NCBI GenBank assembly: GCA_003562535.1
Contig: PWUP01000333.1
Coordinates: 1-7,130 of the forward strand
DNA length: 7,130 bases
From: Gammaproteobacteria bacterium
GTDB lineage: Bacteria; Pseudomonadota; Gammaproteobacteria; Competibacterales; Competibacteraceae
Reading direction: 5' to 3'
Made by a program: the position numbers and the translations under genes. Positions within the stretch are counted from its first letter, which is position 1, and each line of letters opens with the position of its first letter. Under the pieces are notes generated by a model, which saw only the letters and a list, made by a program, of their open reading frames with translations, ran no database searches and was not told the DNA's origin. Below are positions 5,686-7,130 of the stretch, piece by piece.

Positions 5686-5703
5686 ATACCACAGGTGTGG
5701 TAT
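5686..5703. promoter_or_regulatory. 18-base perfect palindrome overlapping a -10 box
   Basis: ATACCACA (5686-5693) and TGTGGTAT (5696-5703) are exact reverse complements separated by GG. The right arm covers the TGG and the first three bases of TATAAT in the adjacent promoter, so a protein bound here would block RNA polymerase. This is the usual geometry of a repressor operator. As RNA it would sit upstream of the start site of this promoter, so a hairpin role would apply only to read-through transcripts. Confidence 0.5.
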
Positions 5704-5706
5704 AAT
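5698..5706 (+). promoter_or_regulatory. Extended -10 promoter for scaffold and capsid genes
   Basis: TGGTATAAT is the same exact extended -10 element seen before the portal gene. The only -35-like word, TTGAGG at 5675-5680, is 20 bases away, so the extended element must carry most of the strength. The expected start is near 5713, giving a leader of about 57 bases before 5771. It would transcribe the scaffold and coat genes together, which are needed in large amounts. Confidence 0.5.
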
Positions 5707-5770
5707 TATTATACGTGTGGGAACGGTCAAAACACCTCCTGACTGGCACAGGTAACTGCCTGATCATTTT

Positions 5771-6445
5771 ATGTATAAAGAAGAAAATACTAACGCTCCA
5801 GAGGTAAAAGAGGAGCACCAAAATGTAGCTACACCCGAAGCTGAGGCGAAGTCGGAGGAGGCAACTCCAGAGGAACCGACACTAGCTGATTTACACCAAG
5901 AAGAAAAGAAAGAAGAAAAGAAAGTTCCTGATTCTGTACCCCTTGCTCGTCTGAATAAAGAAGTGTCACGGAGAAAAGAATTGGAAACTGAACTCAAAGA
6001 GTTACGACAGCAGATCGACGCTGGCGATGACTACGAAGATTCTGATGATTCTTCTGAAGTAAAGCAACTAGCAGCTGAAGTTAAGGAAATCAAGCAACGT
6101 GAAGCACGTATTAAAGCCGAGGCTGTATTTACCCAAAACTTAGAACGTACCCTAGAAAATAACCCTGAGTACAAAGATTTAGTAAATAAAGAAGTCATCA
6201 AACAGATGGCGTTCAACCCAGCCAATAAGGATAAGACGTACTCTCAGTTACTTGAAGAAGCGTATGGCAACGCTATCCAAGGTCGACGGACCATGGAATC
6301 CACCACGCCTCGCGGTGGAGCCGAGAATACTAAAGTTGATATTAAACGAGCCCAAAGCGACCCTGAATATCGACGGCAAGTATTAGCTGACCCTGATATG
6401 CGGAAAGAGTATAACAAAGACTTGCACACACGTATCGGAGTCTAA
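5771..6445 (+). CDS. Capsid scaffold protein (predicted)
   Basis: A 224-residue, highly charged, coiled-coil protein directly before the coat gene, as expected for an internal scaffold that directs coat assembly and then leaves the procapsid. Residues 1-52 are acidic and disordered (Glu, Ala, Pro, Thr rich), with EEKK repeated twice at 44-51, encoded by a perfect 12-base tandem duplication at 5900-5923. VPLARLNKEVSRRKELETEL begins near 56 and opens a coiled coil to about 83; an acidic DDYEDSDDSSE linker follows; a second helix runs from about 96 to 130. The C-terminus (about 195-224, DPEYRRQVLADPDMRKEYNK) is a basic helical region where scaffolds usually bind coat. No protease motif is seen. 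There is no Shine-Dalgarno (TGATCATTTT). Composition and position support the call; no specific family is recognised. Confidence 0.75.
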   Translation: MYKEENTNAPEVKEEHQNVATPEAEAKSEEATPEEPTLADLHQEEKKEEKKVPDSVPLARLNKEVSRRKELETELKELRQQIDAGDDYEDSDDSSEVKQLAAEVKEIKQREARIKAEAVFTQNLERTLENNPEYKDLVNKEVIKQMAFNPANKDKTYSQLLEEAYGNAIQGRRTMESTTPRGGAENTKVDIKRAQSDPEYRRQVLADPDMRKEYNKDLHTRIGV

Positions 6446-6448
6446 ACA

Positions 6449-6490
6449 ATGGTGGGGTTAATAAGTAAATTACCCTTAATATGTCCTTAA
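6449..6490 (+). CDS. Possible 13-codon leader peptide overlapping the capsid start
   Basis: An ATG at 6449 is preceded by GGAG (6437-6440) at a good spacing of eight bases and reads MVGLISKLPLICP before TAA at 6488-6490. The coat ATG at 6481 lies inside it in another frame and has no Shine-Dalgarno of its own. Ribosomes ending here would stop seven bases past the coat start and could restart there. An imperfect hairpin (GGGTTAAT / ATTACCC, about 6454-6475) lies within the mini-ORF. It may be chance; the peptide has no recognisable feature. Confidence 0.3.
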   Translation: MVGLISKLPLICP

Positions 6491-7130
6491 CAGACTTCCG
6501 TCCTGAGTTCGATAATTCGTACCAGGAACTATTCCAGAAGACCATAGTGTCTAAGGAAATCATGAACACTCGTTTTGAAGCTCGTCTTCGTCACGGTGAG
6601 TCAGTAGAGCGTGTGAAGTACAGCATCGATGCTGTAAAAGTACGCGACGTTACCCGTGGTGCTGCGTCTACTATTGATGTTATTTCTGACAGCCCAGAGT
6701 TGCTTGAGATAAACATCGAACGCGAAGCAGTCTTCCACATTTCTGACGGTGAAGTAACCCAAGCTGGTCCACTAAACCCAGGAGAAGTAATCGGTGGAAA
6801 GATTGGTCATAAGGTAGCTCTTGACCTTGATGCACGATGTTTTGCTGAGATTGTAAACGCAGCAAACACATTCGACAACGGTGACCTTACAACCCTTTCA
6901 CCGACCGGAACACCGATTACTCTTACGAGTACAACTGTTCCACAAATGGCTACTCGTATGCCAGCGAAGCTACGACGTAAAGAGAATCAAACTACAAACG
7001 GTATGGTTCTTGTTGCAGACAGCTACGCAATGGCAGACATTGAGCAGTACCTATTAGCAAAAGACATCAACCTAGCTGATGCAACTTTTGTTAACGGTTA
7101 CGCTGGTCCTATCCGAGGAGCAACAGCTTA
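6481..7130 (+). CDS. Major capsid protein, 3' end outside the window
   Basis: The frame from ATG 6481 (MSLTDFRPEFDNSYQELFQK) is open to the window edge, giving 216 residues, and has no stop in view. The segment ELFQKTIVSKEIMNTRFEARLRHGES followed by VKYSIDAVKVRDVT resembles the N-arm and first strands of HK97-fold coat proteins of the P22-like/unprocessed kind (a pattern such as 'tLqktlvAn.i.ntrfe..l.nGdtV'). ELLEINIEREAVFHISDGEV and IGGKIGHKVALDLDARCFAEI then fit the spine-helix region. NGMVLVADSYAMADIEQYLL near 180-200 fits the start of the A-domain, where coat families often have a 'vv.p..y..l' strand. Position directly after a scaffold gene supports the call. No Shine-Dalgarno is present (ACCCTTAAT). 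TGTCCTT at 6482-6488 is a reverse copy of the AAGGACA word. Confidence 0.85.
   Translation, partial: MSLTDFRPEFDNSYQELFQKTIVSKEIMNTRFEARLRHGESVERVKYSIDAVKVRDVTRGAASTIDVISDSPELLEINIEREAVFHISDGEVTQAGPLNPGEVIGGKIGHKVALDLDARCFAEIVNAANTFDNGDLTTLSPTGTPITLTSTTVPQMATRMPAKLRRKENQTTNGMVLVADSYAMADIEQYLLAKDINLADATFVNGYAGPIRGATA

Larger units (their letters stand above)
5628..5770. other. Structured intergenic region before the scaffold gene
   Basis: This 143-base gap carries three consecutive inverted repeats. CGCACC (5635-5640) pairs with GGTGCG (5644-5649) over a 3-base loop. GTACTCC (5649-5655) pairs with GGAGTAC (5679-5685), enclosing a small GGGA/TCCC dyad. The 5686-5703 dyad follows. None is followed by a clear T run, so a classic terminator is not evident. 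A strong promoter at 5698-5706 starts a leader of about 57 bases that contains ACCTCCT (5734-5740), identical to the anti-Shine-Dalgarno core of 16S rRNA, and lacks a Shine-Dalgarno before the ATG at 5771. Confidence 0.55.

Noticed and set aside
5900..5923. Perfect 12-base tandem duplication in the scaffold gene
   Set aside because: It is real but only encodes EEKK twice in a disordered segment; purine-rich slippage in a low-complexity coding region explains it.
5534..6871. - strand open frames across the scaffold and capsid genes
   Set aside because: They are shadows of the coding strand; serine-rich translations mirror the Glu/Lys-rich scaffold and carry no motif.
1..7130. tRNA, rRNA or insertion sequence
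   Set aside because: I saw no cloverleaf with CCA-end or T-loop signature, no rRNA-like block, and no transposase or flanking terminal repeats.

Overview
The window is the packaging and capsid-assembly module of a tailed double-stranded DNA phage (Caudoviricetes) or a prophage of one. Every supported gene is on the + strand. The order is a homing-endonuclease-repeat protein (232-873), a small HNH-like zinc protein in the usual small-terminase position (1005-1325), the large terminase (1361-2953), the portal (2975-4909), two small helical proteins of unknown role (about 4896-5294 and 5298-5627), a scaffold-like protein (5771-6445) and the N-terminal two thirds or so of a major capsid protein that runs off the right edge (6481-7130). 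The terminase packages DNA through the portal, and the scaffold would guide the coat protein into a procapsid. No head protease or MuF-type gene lies between portal and coat, which resembles P22-like heads more than protease-processed HK97-type heads.

The host cannot be read directly. The first gene resembles, from memory, a protein family common in Patescibacteria/CPR genomes (an HNR helix-turn-helix followed by a DFFYP...SLAGCV block), so a phage of Saccharibacteria or a related lineage is my best inference, held with moderate to low confidence. The genetic code looks standard: the seven visible genes end in TAA or TAG.

The first 231 bases and the intergenic regions 874-1004 and 5628-5770 carry no convincing gene but are rich in dyads: a 9-bp hairpin and a G5AG11T8 tract at the left end, a long interrupted inverted repeat and a 20-base near-palindrome before the HNH-like gene, and a run of three inverted repeats before the scaffold gene, the last overlapping a strong extended -10 promoter.

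Four observations deserve attention. (1) The 9-mer TAAAGGACA occurs eight times exactly, plus several one-base variants, in different reading frames and both orientations, with a dense cluster inside the portal gene. (2) Terminase and portal start 7-10 bases after strong extended -10 boxes, which predicts leaderless or nearly leaderless mRNAs; most genes lack a Shine-Dalgarno sequence. (3) The small gene after the portal is interrupted by an in-frame TAA after eight codons, although the frame stays protein-like on both sides. (4) The coat gene lacks its own Shine-Dalgarno but overlaps a 13-codon mini-ORF that has one.
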